A DNA stretch of 64,000 nucleotides, from positions 124,001 through 188,000 of the forward strand of contig JALDAJ010000001.1 in NCBI GenBank assembly GCA_022729235.1, written 5' to 3'. Positions 51,283-60,545 of this stretch are shown here, in pieces (positions within the stretch are counted from its first letter, which is position 1; each line of letters begins with the position of its first letter). This stretch comes from Candidatus Nanohalarchaeota archaeon. GTDB lineage: Archaea; Nanohalarchaeota; Nanosalinia; Nanosalinales; Nanosalinaceae. A model generated the notes under the pieces. The model saw only the letters and a program-made list of their open reading frames with translations, was not told the origin of the DNA and searched no databases. Both the position numbers and the translations under genes were made by a program.

Positions 51283-53030
51283 ATACATCTTTGTACCGAA
51301 ACCTGTTTGAGAGGTTCCCTCAACGGGGACGTGACAGAAAAGGACTCGGATACAATATCGAGGCATTCGTCGCAGTCCTGACACTGTTTGTGTTCGCTTT
51401 AGGGAGTCTACAGTCTCCTGCAGACGTTGACTGGACCGAATTCCAGACAGAAGTAGCTGCAAAAGACGCGGGCTATGTGCTGAAAGAAACAGGAACTCTG
51501 GATGAACTACTTGAAAGAGGAGAAACCGGGTCAATACAGACAGCAGCGTCCACGATAACAGGTGACCAACTCCAGGTATCAGGAAACGTTAGAGGTCTTC
51601 CGATCGGAGAGCACAGGATAGGCTTCCACGTGAACGATGACGGGATAGACGACTTCGAGACCGAGCAGGTAAGCGGTAGTTGTGAGGGCGAACTAGAGGA
51701 AATAGAAGAGACTACTGACGAGGACGTAATGAAGACTCAGGAAACGGAACACGGAGTACACCTCTACATCGCAGATGCGGACCCGGAAGTTGTCGGCGAT
51801 TCAGAGCCCGAGGAAAACAGGTACGACTCGGTATGGGTTGACAACGGCACACAGTGCCAGTTCGCCGCGGCAGACGGACCTTACTACATGGACGAATTCT
51901 TCTGGTGGGGTGACGGGGATGAAGGCACATACTACGATATAGAGCATATATCCGAAGACGGGGACTACTTAACCCTCTACGAGGCGGATCAGCCTGTAAG
52001 ATTCAAGAACACTGCCGGCAGTAGCGTGAACAATATAAAAACCGACGTGAGATTCGATACCTTCAACTTCTCCAAACCTGACCTGTCGACATATGACGTA
52101 CTGGTATTCCGCAGGGAAGAAACACTGGAACTTATCGAAAACAATGAGGACAAAGAAACTGAGGTACTGGAATTTCTAGAAGACGGGTCTGTCCTGTTCC
52201 TGGTGGACCTTGAAGAAGATAACTTCGGCGACCCAGGAGACAACTTCATGTCGAGAGCAGGTCTGGAATGGCTGGATCTTGACTGGGAAGGAAACATAGA
52301 AGGCGCAGGTTTTTCCGACACCCGGGACTCAAGAGATGTAAGAAATCTGTTCGAAGGTCAGAACCCAGAGGAAGACGTATCCCTTCTCCCCGGAGGTGAT
52401 ATCTCGTCAGGAGATAGAGAACTGGTGTACGCAGGCAGCGGGTTCTACGACACTACTCCCTGGAACGCAACCAATACTTCTGCAGAAGAGATAGAAGAGG
52501 GAGACCTCCCGGAAGGTGTTCCCGAAAGCGACTGCACCGATGAAAACTGGAACTACTGGAAAGCAGAGTTCATCTTTCCAGACGATGAATACTTCGTATA
52601 CGGTTCACGACTTGAATGCGATGATAACATATGGAGCATGAGTATAGACCTAGACAAAAACGGGCAGATAGAAGACGAACAGGTACTCCTGGAAGGAGAT
52701 ACAGTGGATGTGGATGGGAGAGAACATCACGTGGTCAGCCACCTGTCAAACGGTGCGGACTTCGTATACATCGAAAACCAGCTCATAGAACTGGTGAACC
52801 ACCGCACCGAGTTCCCTGACCGAGACATACATAAATTTGCGCGGGCTGGCTATCAAGAAGAATACGAACCCCAGGACCGGGAACTGCTTTCAGCCGTGAT
52901 TTACTGGCTAGCAATGGAGGAAAAACAGTTTGGTCCCGAACAAACTGCGGCGACAACCACGACCGTAGTAGGAGGTATAAAAAACGAGGTATACATGCCC
53001 TACAGAGTCGACCTGAGGTGGGAGAGATGA
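51276..53030 (+). CDS. Large pilin-like surface protein
   Basis: A 584-residue protein. RKGLGYNIEAFVAVLTLFVFA near residue 21 gives a K-G class III site and a helix. The outer region is long, acidic, with about ten Cys and a Trp/Tyr-rich middle (YYMDEFFWWGDGDEG), and has no domain I recognise. It is far longer than a normal pilin, so a tip or adhesive subunit is likely. It overlaps its neighbours on both sides. Confidence 0.68.
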   Translation: MVDTSLYRNLFERFPQRGRDRKGLGYNIEAFVAVLTLFVFALGSLQSPADVDWTEFQTEVAAKDAGYVLKETGTLDELLERGETGSIQTAASTITGDQLQVSGNVRGLPIGEHRIGFHVNDDGIDDFETEQVSGSCEGELEEIEETTDEDVMKTQETEHGVHLYIADADPEVVGDSEPEENRYDSVWVDNGTQCQFAAADGPYYMDEFFWWGDGDEGTYYDIEHISEDGDYLTLYEADQPVRFKNTAGSSVNNIKTDVRFDTFNFSKPDLSTYDVLVFRREETLELIENNEDKETEVLEFLEDGSVLFLVDLEEDNFGDPGDNFMSRAGLEWLDLDWEGNIEGAGFSDTRDSRDVRNLFEGQNPEEDVSLLPGGDISSGDRELVYAGSGFYDTTPWNATNTSAEEIEEGDLPEGVPESDCTDENWNYWKAEFIFPDDEYFVYGSRLECDDNIWSMSIDLDKNGQIEDEQVLLEGDTVDVDGREHHVVSHLSNGADFVYIENQLIELVNHRTEFPDRDIHKFARAGYQEEYEPQDRELLSAVIYWLAMEEKQFGPEQTAATTTTVVGGIKNEVYMPYRVDLRWER

Positions 53031-53359
53031 CCACCTCCAAGGGACAGTTCTTGCTGATATCCGCCATAATTATAGGTGTCCTGCTGATATCCGCATCATC
53101 AACTATCGCAGAAATCCAGGCACAGGAGTTCACCCATAACCCGCCATCGTACGAAATCAACATGATACACCAGGAAGCAGAAAAAGTAGATCCGGCAAAC
53201 AGAGAGGAACGTGAAAGCTTCAAGGAGTTGGTGGACAGCATACCCGGTTATACCTCCAGAGCGGAAGCATGGGACGGAGACGGCGATGGGATATACAACT
53301 GTTTCAACGTGACCCTGCAAAAACCGGGAGCTGTTCTCCGGATGAACTGTATTGACTAG
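53027..53359 (+). CDS. Small pilin-like protein closing the pilus locus
   Basis: A 110-residue protein starting at the ATG overlapping the previous stop (ATGA); TSKGQFLLISAIIIGVLLISA has the K-G site and helix. Two cysteines near the end may pair. It ends overlapping the convergent rfcL gene by 4 bases. Minor pilin by style and position. Confidence 0.72.
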   Translation: MTTSKGQFLLISAIIIGVLLISASSTIAEIQAQEFTHNPPSYEINMIHQEAEKVDPANREERESFKELVDSIPGYTSRAEAWDGDGDGIYNCFNVTLQKPGAVLRMNCID

Positions 53360-54540
53360 AACTCCTGGATAAATTCTACCTGTTCATCTGAAAGATCGAG
53401 TTGCTCTGCTACCTCAGGATTATGAGCTATAACCCTGGACAGAAACGGCATCATCTGCTTTGAATCCTTTGAGGAGACGTGAAGTCTCTCACCCAGCTTT
53501 TTACCAAGTTCCTGAAGCTTATTCCGTGAAGCCCGGGAAGCACCCATACGCTGTATCTTTGAGGGATACTGGTAGCGCGTCCAGCCCTCGTACTTCTCCT
53601 CCTTGCCGAGAGCCACACCTACCGTCGATAACAGGTAGACATACTTCAAAAGCTTCCAGTTCTGCGTGCTACGAATCCTTCCATTGAAAACATCAGCCTG
53701 TGAAATACGGTTGTACGCCTCCGCAACGTCCCTCTCTTTCTGGTATTCACGCGGAACATTCTCTCTCAACCACTGCATAAACGTGTCCGCGTCCTCGTCA
53801 AGATCATCTGTCGCCTGGCTAGCCGTTCTAGCAGTAGTGGTCTTGAAAACTATCTTCAACGCCTCGAAAACATCTTTCTCAGAGTCACGGTAGCCCAGTG
53901 AACCAAGGTCATCAGTAGTCAGTTCTTCGCGACCCCTCGCCACTGACTCAAGATCGTTTATCGCAGACCTCATCTGTCCTCCAGCCTGCCTCGCGATACG
54001 CTTCACTGCATTCTCCTCATAAGATATTCCCTCCTCCTCAAGCACCTGCTTCAGGTGAGCCGTGATAGAATTAGTGTGGACCGAACCGATTTCAATCATC
54101 TTCGACTTCTCCCGCAGCGAACGTATCTTCGAATCATACGCATCATTAGCAGTCATAACCACGGGGAACCGGGACTCATCTACGATACGGTTCAACTCCT
54201 GCGTCCCACCCCTATCCGAGACGCCCATACCGTCAACCTCATCTATCAATATAAGTTTCTGTGAGCCGAAGAACGATGCCTGACGTGTCGCCTCCTTCAA
54301 TTCAGACTTCAACTTCTTCTTCGTACGGACATCAGAGGCGTTAGTCTCCACCAGCTCGTAGCCCAAATCATTCGCCAGCGCTTCCACCAGCGAAGTCTTA
54401 CCTGTCCCTGCCTGCCCATGGAGCAGTACCGGTCCATCGCCCTGCTCCCACTGCTCTATATGCTCCTTCAACTCCTTCTTCTGCTTCGAAGCACCACGGT
54501 ACTCATCCAGCGATTCAGGTCTGTACTTCTCTGTCCAGAT
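53356..54540 (-). CDS. rfcL: Replication factor C large subunit, apparent AUC start
   Basis: RfcL and RfcS form the clamp loader that opens PCNA. Motifs: WTEKYRPESL at the start, Walker A GQAGTGKT at 42-49, LILIDEVDGM, and an arginine-rich C-terminal part that ends in an acidic tail (LDLSDEQVEFIQEF) without the usual Lys-rich PIP box. A TTG at 54471 would delete the conserved WTEKYRP opening. The frame upstream reads TGA-AAT-AGG-ATC-TGG, so no AUG/GUG/UUG is available; ATC at 54538-54540, 6 bases after GAGGTGA, is the best start. This gives 394 residues. It is the last gene of the rfcS-HAD-rfcL operon. Confidence 0.9.
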   Translation of the reverse strand: MWTEKYRPESLDEYRGASKQKKELKEHIEQWEQGDGPVLLHGQAGTGKTSLVEALANDLGYELVETNASDVRTKKKLKSELKEATRQASFFGSQKLILIDEVDGMGVSDRGGTQELNRIVDESRFPVVMTANDAYDSKIRSLREKSKMIEIGSVHTNSITAHLKQVLEEEGISYEENAVKRIARQAGGQMRSAINDLESVARGREELTTDDLGSLGYRDSEKDVFEALKIVFKTTTARTASQATDDLDEDADTFMQWLRENVPREYQKERDVAEAYNRISQADVFNGRIRSTQNWKLLKYVYLLSTVGVALGKEEKYEGWTRYQYPSKIQRMGASRASRNKLQELGKKLGERLHVSSKDSKQMMPFLSRVIAHNPEVAEQLDLSDEQVEFIQEF

Positions 54541-54541
54541 C

Positions 54542-55534
54542 CTATTTCACCTCATCAAAGACTTGTCTGTATTTATTTAACTCCTCATCGGGATCTCCCG
54601 TCTTCTCAGCCGCAAGGTAAAAGATTGCTTCAAAACCTTCTCTCACTGACCCAACTCTTATGGTACTCTTGTACTCCTCGTCAACCTCTTCTAGATCTTC
54701 TAGATCTTCTAAATCGATATCACGATCCACGTAACTCCCGAAATCGATTACTTCATCAGTAAACTCTCCATAAGGATCCATGAGAATCTGTGTCTGACCA
54801 TCTCTAAGATTGAAATACTCAGGTGGTTTGTCATCGAAAAACAGACCATATCCATTTTCATGACCTGACTTATCTGCCTCTATCTCAAGTCCTGTGACAA
54901 AAGGATGAGTTAATATCCCCTTCTCTTCAAGATAATCTCTAATCGCCTGCTCTAAACCATCTGAAATACTGTATTCATCTGCTTCAGTCAGAGCGTCCGC
55001 GTCTTTGTCATATATTTCCTCGTTATCCGACCTCGTGGTAACTACGTCGAATAAACCTATATAATCTGGATCCATCTGATTTAAAGCCTCTAACCCGGTT
55101 AAAGTGGCGTCTCTGTCAAGGAGTTCGAACTCCGCATCTCCCATGAACTCGCTGTTTATTACTTCATGGAAACCCGGCCAGTATTCACCTTCAAACTCTT
55201 CCGGTTCATAATCTTTTCTCTCCGCTATAAAATCTTCGCCGTGCATGAAAAGTTCAAATTCAAGACCGTTATCCCAGGACCTGAGTTTGGACAAAAACTT
55301 TATCCACGGATCGAGATCCCAGCCTCTGAAAGACTCCTCCATTATTTCCAGACCTTCAGAACCCTCTTTAACTAGTTCCTTACGTTCATGACCAGTTTCT
55401 TCAGCAGCACGCTCCAGTTCACCGAAAGAATAGTTCTCTTCAACAAATTCTGCAAGGCCTTCCCTGACAACAGCGGTGTTATCCTCAAGAGTCCCTTCCA
55501 GGTCTACCGCCACGTTCACCGCTTCTGCAGACAT
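54542..55534 (-). CDS. HAD-superfamily-like protein in the clamp-loader operon
   Basis: A 330-residue acidic protein. VAVDLEGTLEDN (Asp11, Glu13) resembles HAD motif I with the second Asp replaced by Glu; VVTTRSDNEE resembles motif II; the Lys before GYGLFFDDKPPEYF with its Asp pair resembles motifs III and IV. A cap-like helical insert is present. HAD enzymes are phosphatases in most cases; the D-x-E change leaves activity in doubt. It lies between rfcS and rfcL, and its stop overlaps the rfcL ribosome-binding site, so expression is coupled. Confidence 0.6.
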   Translation of the reverse strand: MSAEAVNVAVDLEGTLEDNTAVVREGLAEFVEENYSFGELERAAEETGHERKELVKEGSEGLEIMEESFRGWDLDPWIKFLSKLRSWDNGLEFELFMHGEDFIAERKDYEPEEFEGEYWPGFHEVINSEFMGDAEFELLDRDATLTGLEALNQMDPDYIGLFDVVTTRSDNEEIYDKDADALTEADEYSISDGLEQAIRDYLEEKGILTHPFVTGLEIEADKSGHENGYGLFFDDKPPEYFNLRDGQTQILMDPYGEFTDEVIDFGSYVDRDIDLEDLEDLEEVDEEYKSTIRVGSVREGFEAIFYLAAEKTGDPDEELNKYRQVFDEVK

Positions 55535-55539
55535 TCTAG

Positions 55540-56496
55540 CTACCTGCCCCCAAGATCAGCTATTTTAGCCAGAAGGGCCTCTATCTGGATGTCGCTGCTT
55601 CCGCCTTCCGCGATCCTGAACTCGAACTCTCCCAGGTTTTCTATAATCTCGAGCTTGCCTTCCTCGGAGATATCCAGGTCGAACACCTCGCGGTGAATCG
55701 AGTTGATAACGTCCTGACCGTCAAGACCTCTGTCAATCATCAGCTCCGAAAGCTCATCTCTAGCATCCATGAAATTGCCGTCCAGAGCCGATTCAAGTAT
55801 CTCGTTAATCTCCTCCGGTCTCAAGGACGCGGCAGAGTCGTAGATATTCTCTTCCTCTATCTTGTCCCGCTGGATGGCACCGGTCTGTAGTATGTTCGTG
55901 ACTCGCCGGAGGTCGCCGCCAGCGACCCTTATCACGGCATCGACCGCGCCCTGTGTTATCTTGAAATCCTCATTCTCCGCAACCCTCTTAATGTAGTCCT
56001 TCACGTCATCCTCCGCCAACCTGTTAAAGCGGAAGACGGCGCATCGGGACTGGATAGGGTCGATAATCTTGGAGGAGTAATTGCAGGAAAGTATGAAACG
56101 GGTATTCTCCGAGAACTGCTCCATCGTTCTACGCAGTGCCTGCTGGGCGTCAGCTGTTAGAGCATCTGCCTCGTCAAGAAACATTATCTTGTAGTCCGCA
56201 TTGATGGACTTGGTGCGGGCGAAGTTCTTGATGTTCTCCCTGACAACGTCGATACCTCTTTCGTCAGAGGCGTTGGTCTCCATAAAGTTCTGTTTCCAGT
56301 CATCACCGTAAAGATCCTTCGCGAGCGCGATAGCTGAGGTCGTCTTACCAGTTCCCGCTGGACCGGCGAACATCATGTGAGGGACAGAGTCCTCCTCCAC
56401 GAATGCTTTCAGCCGGGACTTTATGTCCTTATGGTTTATAACCTCATCAAGAGTGTCAGGACGGTATTTTTCAGTCCATATATCGATCTCAGCCAT
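55540..56496 (-). CDS. rfcS: Replication factor C small subunit
   Basis: A 318-residue AAA+ clamp-loader subunit. IWTEKYRPDTLDEV opens the protein; Walker A GPAGTGKT at 45-52; Walker B with the DEAD box at 108-111; the SRC motif (QSRCAVFRF) after sensor 1; and RRVTNILQT in sensor 2. It is the first gene of the operon, transcribed leftward, divergent from the AK6-like gene with a 62-base gap that carries TATA-like runs for both. Confidence 0.97.
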   Translation of the reverse strand: MAEIDIWTEKYRPDTLDEVINHKDIKSRLKAFVEEDSVPHMMFAGPAGTGKTTSAIALAKDLYGDDWKQNFMETNASDERGIDVVRENIKNFARTKSINADYKIMFLDEADALTADAQQALRRTMEQFSENTRFILSCNYSSKIIDPIQSRCAVFRFNRLAEDDVKDYIKRVAENEDFKITQGAVDAVIRVAGGDLRRVTNILQTGAIQRDKIEEENIYDSAASLRPEEINEILESALDGNFMDARDELSELMIDRGLDGQDVINSIHREVFDLDISEEGKLEIIENLGEFEFRIAEGGSSDIQIEALLAKIADLGGR

Positions 56497-56558
56497 TATT
56501 CGACCCTAGTCATCAAGTCGGATACTAAGCTTTTATTCTTTCATCTGAACCCTTCACT

Positions 56559-57059
56559 ATGCAGGTCGTAATAACCGGGACGCCCGGGACAGGGAAATCG
56601 TCCGTTGCCCGTGAATTAGAGGGATGGAACGTAATAGACCTCAAGACCTTCATCGAGGAACAGGACATAGGCTCGGTTAACGGCGGAGAGATAGAGGTTA
56701 GAGTAGAAAAACTAGTAGATAGACTCGAAGAAGAGTTCCGAGACTCGGAAGAAAATCTGGTTATAGAAGGTCACCTCTCCCACCACTACGAGGCGGACTA
56801 CTGTATCGTTCTCAGATGTGAACCTGATACACTGAGAGAAAGGCTCTCAGGACGGAATTACGACAGGCAAAAAGCGGATGAAAACGTTGAAGCAGAATCA
56901 CTGGACATTATCCTCCAGGAAGCGATCCAGCAACAGGAGAACATCATCGAGATTGACACCACCGGAAGAGAAGCAAAAGAAGTCGCGGAAGAAGTAATAG
57001 AAAGGATAGAAAATGAGGAAACCGGTTATGGTGAAATCGACTGGAGCGAGTTTCTCTAA
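56559..57059 (+). CDS. AK6/Fap7-like adenylate kinase
   Basis: A 166-residue kinase of the AK6 (Fap7, hCINAP) family, which in archaea and eukaryotes also helps mature the small ribosomal subunit. Walker A GTPGTGKS at 7-14, VIEGHLSHHYEADYCIVLRCEP (characteristic HLSHH stretch), then GRNYDRQKADENVEAE as the lid. A TATA-like CTTTTATTC lies about 25 bases before the ATG, so it is leaderless. It overlaps the convergent thioredoxin gene end by 4 bases. Confidence 0.92.
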   Translation: MQVVITGTPGTGKSSVARELEGWNVIDLKTFIEEQDIGSVNGGEIEVRVEKLVDRLEEEFRDSEENLVIEGHLSHHYEADYCIVLRCEPDTLRERLSGRNYDRQKADENVEAESLDIILQEAIQQQENIIEIDTTGREAKEVAEEVIERIENEETGYGEIDWSEFL

Positions 57060-57367
57060 GCTTTCTCCTCAATCCAGTCTTTCAGCTCGTCTTCTTCCAT
57101 CAGTCCTTCGTTCCGCGCGACCTGGTCACCGCCTCTCACTATCACCGTGGTAGGTAGTGCTCTGACCTGCATCTGCTGCGCCAGCTGTTTGTGCTCGTGC
57201 ACCGGAACCTTTCCGAAGTTGACACTGTCGACTTCTCCGGCGACTTCTTCGAAAATCGGCTTGTACTCCTGGCACGGATTGCACCACTCCGCCCAGAAAT
57301 CCAGTATCCATGTTTCATCCGCGTTTTGAATCTCTTCCATCTTGTCAGGATCAATTGTTTCTGGCAT
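57056..57367 (-). CDS. Thioredoxin
   Basis: A 103-residue thioredoxin. The active site reads W-C29-N-P-C32 (usual W-C-G-P-C), with the cis-Pro region ALPTTVIV and a FGKV strand. No signal peptide, so it is cytoplasmic. It shares its last bases with the convergent AK6-like gene. The adjacent genes do not indicate a partner. Confidence 0.92.
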   Translation of the reverse strand: MPETIDPDKMEEIQNADETWILDFWAEWCNPCQEYKPIFEEVAGEVDSVNFGKVPVHEHKQLAQQMQVRALPTTVIVRGGDQVARNEGLMEEDELKDWIEEKA

Positions 57368-57377
57368 ACCGAACCAT

Positions 57378-57737
57378 TCAAATCGAAAGCTTAAGAATTT
57401 CCGGGTGATTGAAACTATCTTTTTTAATCACTAAAATTTCTTCATCATACTCAAACCCTACCGGCTCATACCACGGACTGAGCGTATAAAGAAATCCTTT
57501 AATAGCCTCTTTTGGATCAGTAAGCCGTTCCTTACCCACTCTTTCACACATTCCCGCATTTAGACCTGCCTGAATGTAGCCATCATAAGCTCCAGTGTTC
57601 TTTACACCCACTTGGCCGTTCTCTATAAGTATATTCTCTAAATCCTCTACTAGCTGCTCTAAATCAGGGTCATCCTCAAGATAGACATAAGGAATTGATT
57701 CATCTGAATCCTCTATTTCATAACCTGCGTCCGTCAT
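57378..57737 (-). CDS. Hypothetical acidic protein
   Basis: A 119-residue acidic protein without membrane segments or recognised motifs. It lies 10 bases upstream of the thioredoxin gene on the same strand, so the two may be co-expressed. AT-rich compared with its neighbours. Confidence 0.5.
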   Translation of the reverse strand: MTDAGYEIEDSDESIPYVYLEDDPDLEQLVEDLENILIENGQVGVKNTGAYDGYIQAGLNAGMCERVGKERLTDPKEAIKGFLYTLSPWYEPVGFEYDEEILVIKKDSFNHPEILKLSI

Positions 57738-57785
57738 TCGCTTCCCTCCTGCATCAAATACTTCCTTAAAATGTTAAACCCTTAA

Positions 57786-58640
57786 TCACGCCTCATCCAT
57801 GTAGACTGTTCTGATAGGGTAAGGGATGTCTATGCCGGCCTCATCGTACTTCTGCTTGACCAGTTCCGTTACTTCTGAAGATGCTTTTACCGGGCTGGAA
57901 CCTGAATTACGGATCCATCCTCTCAGCTTCAGGTTGACCGCTGAGTCTCCAAGCTCATCAACAAGAACCTCTGGCTCCGGGTCTGACTCAATGTTTTCCG
58001 CCTTCTCCAAGGCGCTCTCCGCCAGCTCTTTCGCCTCCTTGATATCGTCGTCGTATCCGATACCTACCATGACATCGAACCGGCGTTTCTTGTACCCTGT
58101 ATTATTGATAACTGTTTCATTGTACAGCTTGGAGTTCGGTACGATAACCATCCGTCCATCATAAGTCTTGATTTCAGACGCCCGCAACCGTATATCCTTG
58201 AGCGTTCCTTCCTGTTCACCTACTTTTAACCGGTCTCCTATACGGAATGGGCGGTAAACCAGGAGGAATAGTCCTGAGATGAAATTAGCTATCAGTTCTT
58301 TCAGGGCGAATGATATGCCAAGTCCTATGAGACCGACAGCAGCGCCAAGAGCCGAAAAAGGAGCTCCAAAGACTCCTAGGACAGCTACGAACGTTAGAGG
58401 GTAGATGATGTATGCAGTCAGCCTTTTTGCGGACGTGATGGTGTGCTCATCCCCGTTATGCCTTTCTATACCTCGCTCAACGACGACATTAGACAGCCGG
58501 TTGATAGACCATCCAAGAAACGCGACCAGCAACGCTGCTAGAAGAGTATACCTGCTTATATTGTACCGCGCCAGAAAGCTCGATGCCGCCGCAAAAACGT
58601 CCTCTCTTGCCACATTTTCCCTCACAGCTACGACATTCAT
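57786..58640 (-). CDS. Small-conductance mechanosensitive channel (MscS family)
   Basis: A 284-residue MscS protein: three or four helices, then the pore-lining helix with ALGAAVGLIGLGISFAL and the beta domain (RPFRIGDRLKV, EGTLKDIRLRASEIKTYDGRMVIVPNS). It opens on membrane stretch and releases solutes during osmotic downshift, apt for a brine organism. The ATG at 58640 is chosen: the upstream in-frame part overlaps the divergent E1-like gene and looks unlike a helix. The gap to that gene is 25 bases. Confidence 0.93.
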   Translation of the reverse strand: MNVVAVRENVAREDVFAAASSFLARYNISRYTLLAALLVAFLGWSINRLSNVVVERGIERHNGDEHTITSAKRLTAYIIYPLTFVAVLGVFGAPFSALGAAVGLIGLGISFALKELIANFISGLFLLVYRPFRIGDRLKVGEQEGTLKDIRLRASEIKTYDGRMVIVPNSKLYNETVINNTGYKKRRFDVMVGIGYDDDIKEAKELAESALEKAENIESDPEPEVLVDELGDSAVNLKLRGWIRNSGSSPVKASSEVTELVKQKYDEAGIDIPYPIRTVYMDEA

Positions 58641-58665
58641 AAATCTTTCCGGTGCTTCTAATGAC

Positions 58666-59604
58666 GTGTACTCCCGTTTCACAGCCCTAGAAGAATTCGC
58701 AGAAGAAGATCTCGACAGAATCCAGAACTCGACCGCAGTAGTCGTGGGTCTTGGCGCAACAGGTTCCGTTATAGCCGAGCACCTGGCAAGACACGGCGTC
58801 AACCTTATCGTTATCGACCGGGACTACCTGGAGGAAAACGACGTCTACTCCAGCAGCATCTATACGCCGGAGGACTGTCAAAAATTGCTTCCGAAGGCAG
58901 AGGCGGCAGGAAGTCATCTCAAACAGTTTACAGGAGTGGAAACACACGTAGAACATCTCAACTCAGGTAACCTCGAAATCCTCCATGACGCCGATATAAT
59001 ACTTGACGGCACGGATAACCTTGAGACCCGGTTTCTTATCAACGAGTACTCGGAGAAAAACGGAGTTCCGTGGGTATACACCGCGGTCCTCGCCGAGAGA
59101 GGGTACTCCATGCTCTTCGATGATAAATGCTTCAGCTGCGTGTTCGAGGACATAAAGGCAGGCTCACTGGGTACCTGTGAAACAGAAGGAGTCATGAGAG
59201 AGATAGCCTCAATAGCCGCCTCCAAGACCGCTCTTAAGGCAGTCAGGTACCTCGCCGGAAAACCCGCGGAAGAGGACCTCGAGATAGTTCCCGGGGGAGA
59301 AAGATTTGAGGTCGAAAACCCAGGGTGTGAGGTCTGTCAGGGAGAGAACTATCCCTATCTCGAGTCCTCGAGGGATACAGTGGCGGTCTGTGGTGAGGAC
59401 AAGTTCCAGATCGAGAGAGATATCTCGGAAAATGCCTTTGAAAGTCTAAGAGACACAGGAGAAGTCGTAGCGGACAATGACTACCTTACACGGGTAGAAA
59501 TCAACGGCAATAGCTTCACTCTGTTCCGGTCAGGAAGGGCGATAATAGAGGCAGAGGATAGAAAACAGGCAAAAGCAGTATTCGACAAAATTATAGGGAG
59601 TTAA
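58666..59604 (+). CDS. E1-like activating enzyme (ThiF/MoeB/UbaA family)
   Basis: A 312-residue protein that would adenylate the C-terminus of a ubiquitin-like or sulfur-carrier protein (SAMP, MoaD or ThiS type). GTG at 58666 opens Y-S-R-F-T-A-L, the usual MoeB-type start. The nucleotide loop GLGATG lies at 28-33, then VIDRDYLEEND, ILDGTDNLETR, and two CxxC pairs (DKCFSC and PGCEVC) for zinc. About 90 C-terminal residues form an extra domain (EDKFQIERDI to the end) that may bind the carrier or act in sulfur transfer; no rhodanese motif seen. An alternative start further up lies inside mscS. Confidence 0.88.
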   Translation: MYSRFTALEEFAEEDLDRIQNSTAVVVGLGATGSVIAEHLARHGVNLIVIDRDYLEENDVYSSSIYTPEDCQKLLPKAEAAGSHLKQFTGVETHVEHLNSGNLEILHDADIILDGTDNLETRFLINEYSEKNGVPWVYTAVLAERGYSMLFDDKCFSCVFEDIKAGSLGTCETEGVMREIASIAASKTALKAVRYLAGKPAEEDLEIVPGGERFEVENPGCEVCQGENYPYLESSRDTVAVCGEDKFQIERDISENAFESLRDTGEVVADNDYLTRVEINGNSFTLFRSGRAIIEAEDRKQAKAVFDKIIGS

Positions 59605-59641
59605 AGCAGAATTTAAATCCTCCCTGCACAAATGATATCCC

Positions 59642-60502
59642 ATGGATCTCGAACAGGACTACGTAGAGTACGTGGCAGAGTTTTCATTGGCATTACTCGC
59701 CATATCCGCGGCGTACTTCTTTGACCCATATGAACCGCTCTCGTACCTCACATTAGTCCTGATACCGGTGCTGTTCGGGTACACCACATACATTTCTCGG
59801 GACAACTTCTCTCAATCCTCTCTTCTAGCACTTATAGCGCTTATATTCGCAGTTATCAACTACAAACTGGCAATCATAGCCGTAATCATTGCCTTTGGGA
59901 ACATCCTCGTATCCTTATTTGCGGGAGGAGAGCGCTTCCGCGACTTCTACAGCACTACGACTCTCCCGATGCTTATCCTGGGAATCCTGATAGGTCTAGT
60001 AGCGTTCTACGCCGCATCCAGCAACCCTGCAGTAGCAGATGAGATAAGGACTAGTTCGGCATCAGTACTCGGGGATTCCGTAGAGACAGCTATCGAGAAC
60101 GCAGACATCATCGAGAGCCAGGAAGAAGCCCAGAAATACATTGTTGAAGAAACCAGCAGCCAGACCGTTGCCGCTACCAGGCTCTACGTGGTCAACGAGA
60201 CCCACCACATGAATGAATCTGAACGGCAGGAAGTCATCGGTATCATGGAAGACGCAGAGGAAGATATACCAGGGATGATAGCTGACGAGGCAGGAGAGCA
60301 GATAGAAGATAACGATATAGATATCTCGGAGACTATTTCAGAACTTATAGAAGCCAACTTCCAGGGAAGCACAATGGCTGTACTAGTGCCTATAGCCGCA
60401 ATATCGCTCTACAGTCTGCAGCCTGTAGTCGGACTACTGACGGCGGTATTCGCATCCATCTTTGCCTTCGCAGCCAGAAGAGGGAGAGACGACCAGGATT
60501 AG
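59642..60502 (+). CDS. Polytopic membrane protein with an extracytoplasmic acidic loop
   Basis: A 286-residue protein: about five helices in the first 125 residues, an acidic, helical soluble region of about 110 residues (SSNPAVADEIRTSS to ISELIEANFQ) and two final helices. No family recognised. A GAATTTAAATCC TATA-like run lies about 20-30 bases before the ATG. It ends about 40 bases before the helicase gene. Confidence 0.6.
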   Translation: MDLEQDYVEYVAEFSLALLAISAAYFFDPYEPLSYLTLVLIPVLFGYTTYISRDNFSQSSLLALIALIFAVINYKLAIIAVIIAFGNILVSLFAGGERFRDFYSTTTLPMLILGILIGLVAFYAASSNPAVADEIRTSSASVLGDSVETAIENADIIESQEEAQKYIVEETSSQTVAATRLYVVNETHHMNESERQEVIGIMEDAEEDIPGMIADEAGEQIEDNDIDISETISELIEANFQGSTMAVLVPIAAISLYSLQPVVGLLTAVFASIFAFAARRGRDDQD

Positions 60503-60545
60503 TGCGTTCCACCCTCTTAAAGATTTAGCCTTATCCTTCACCATC

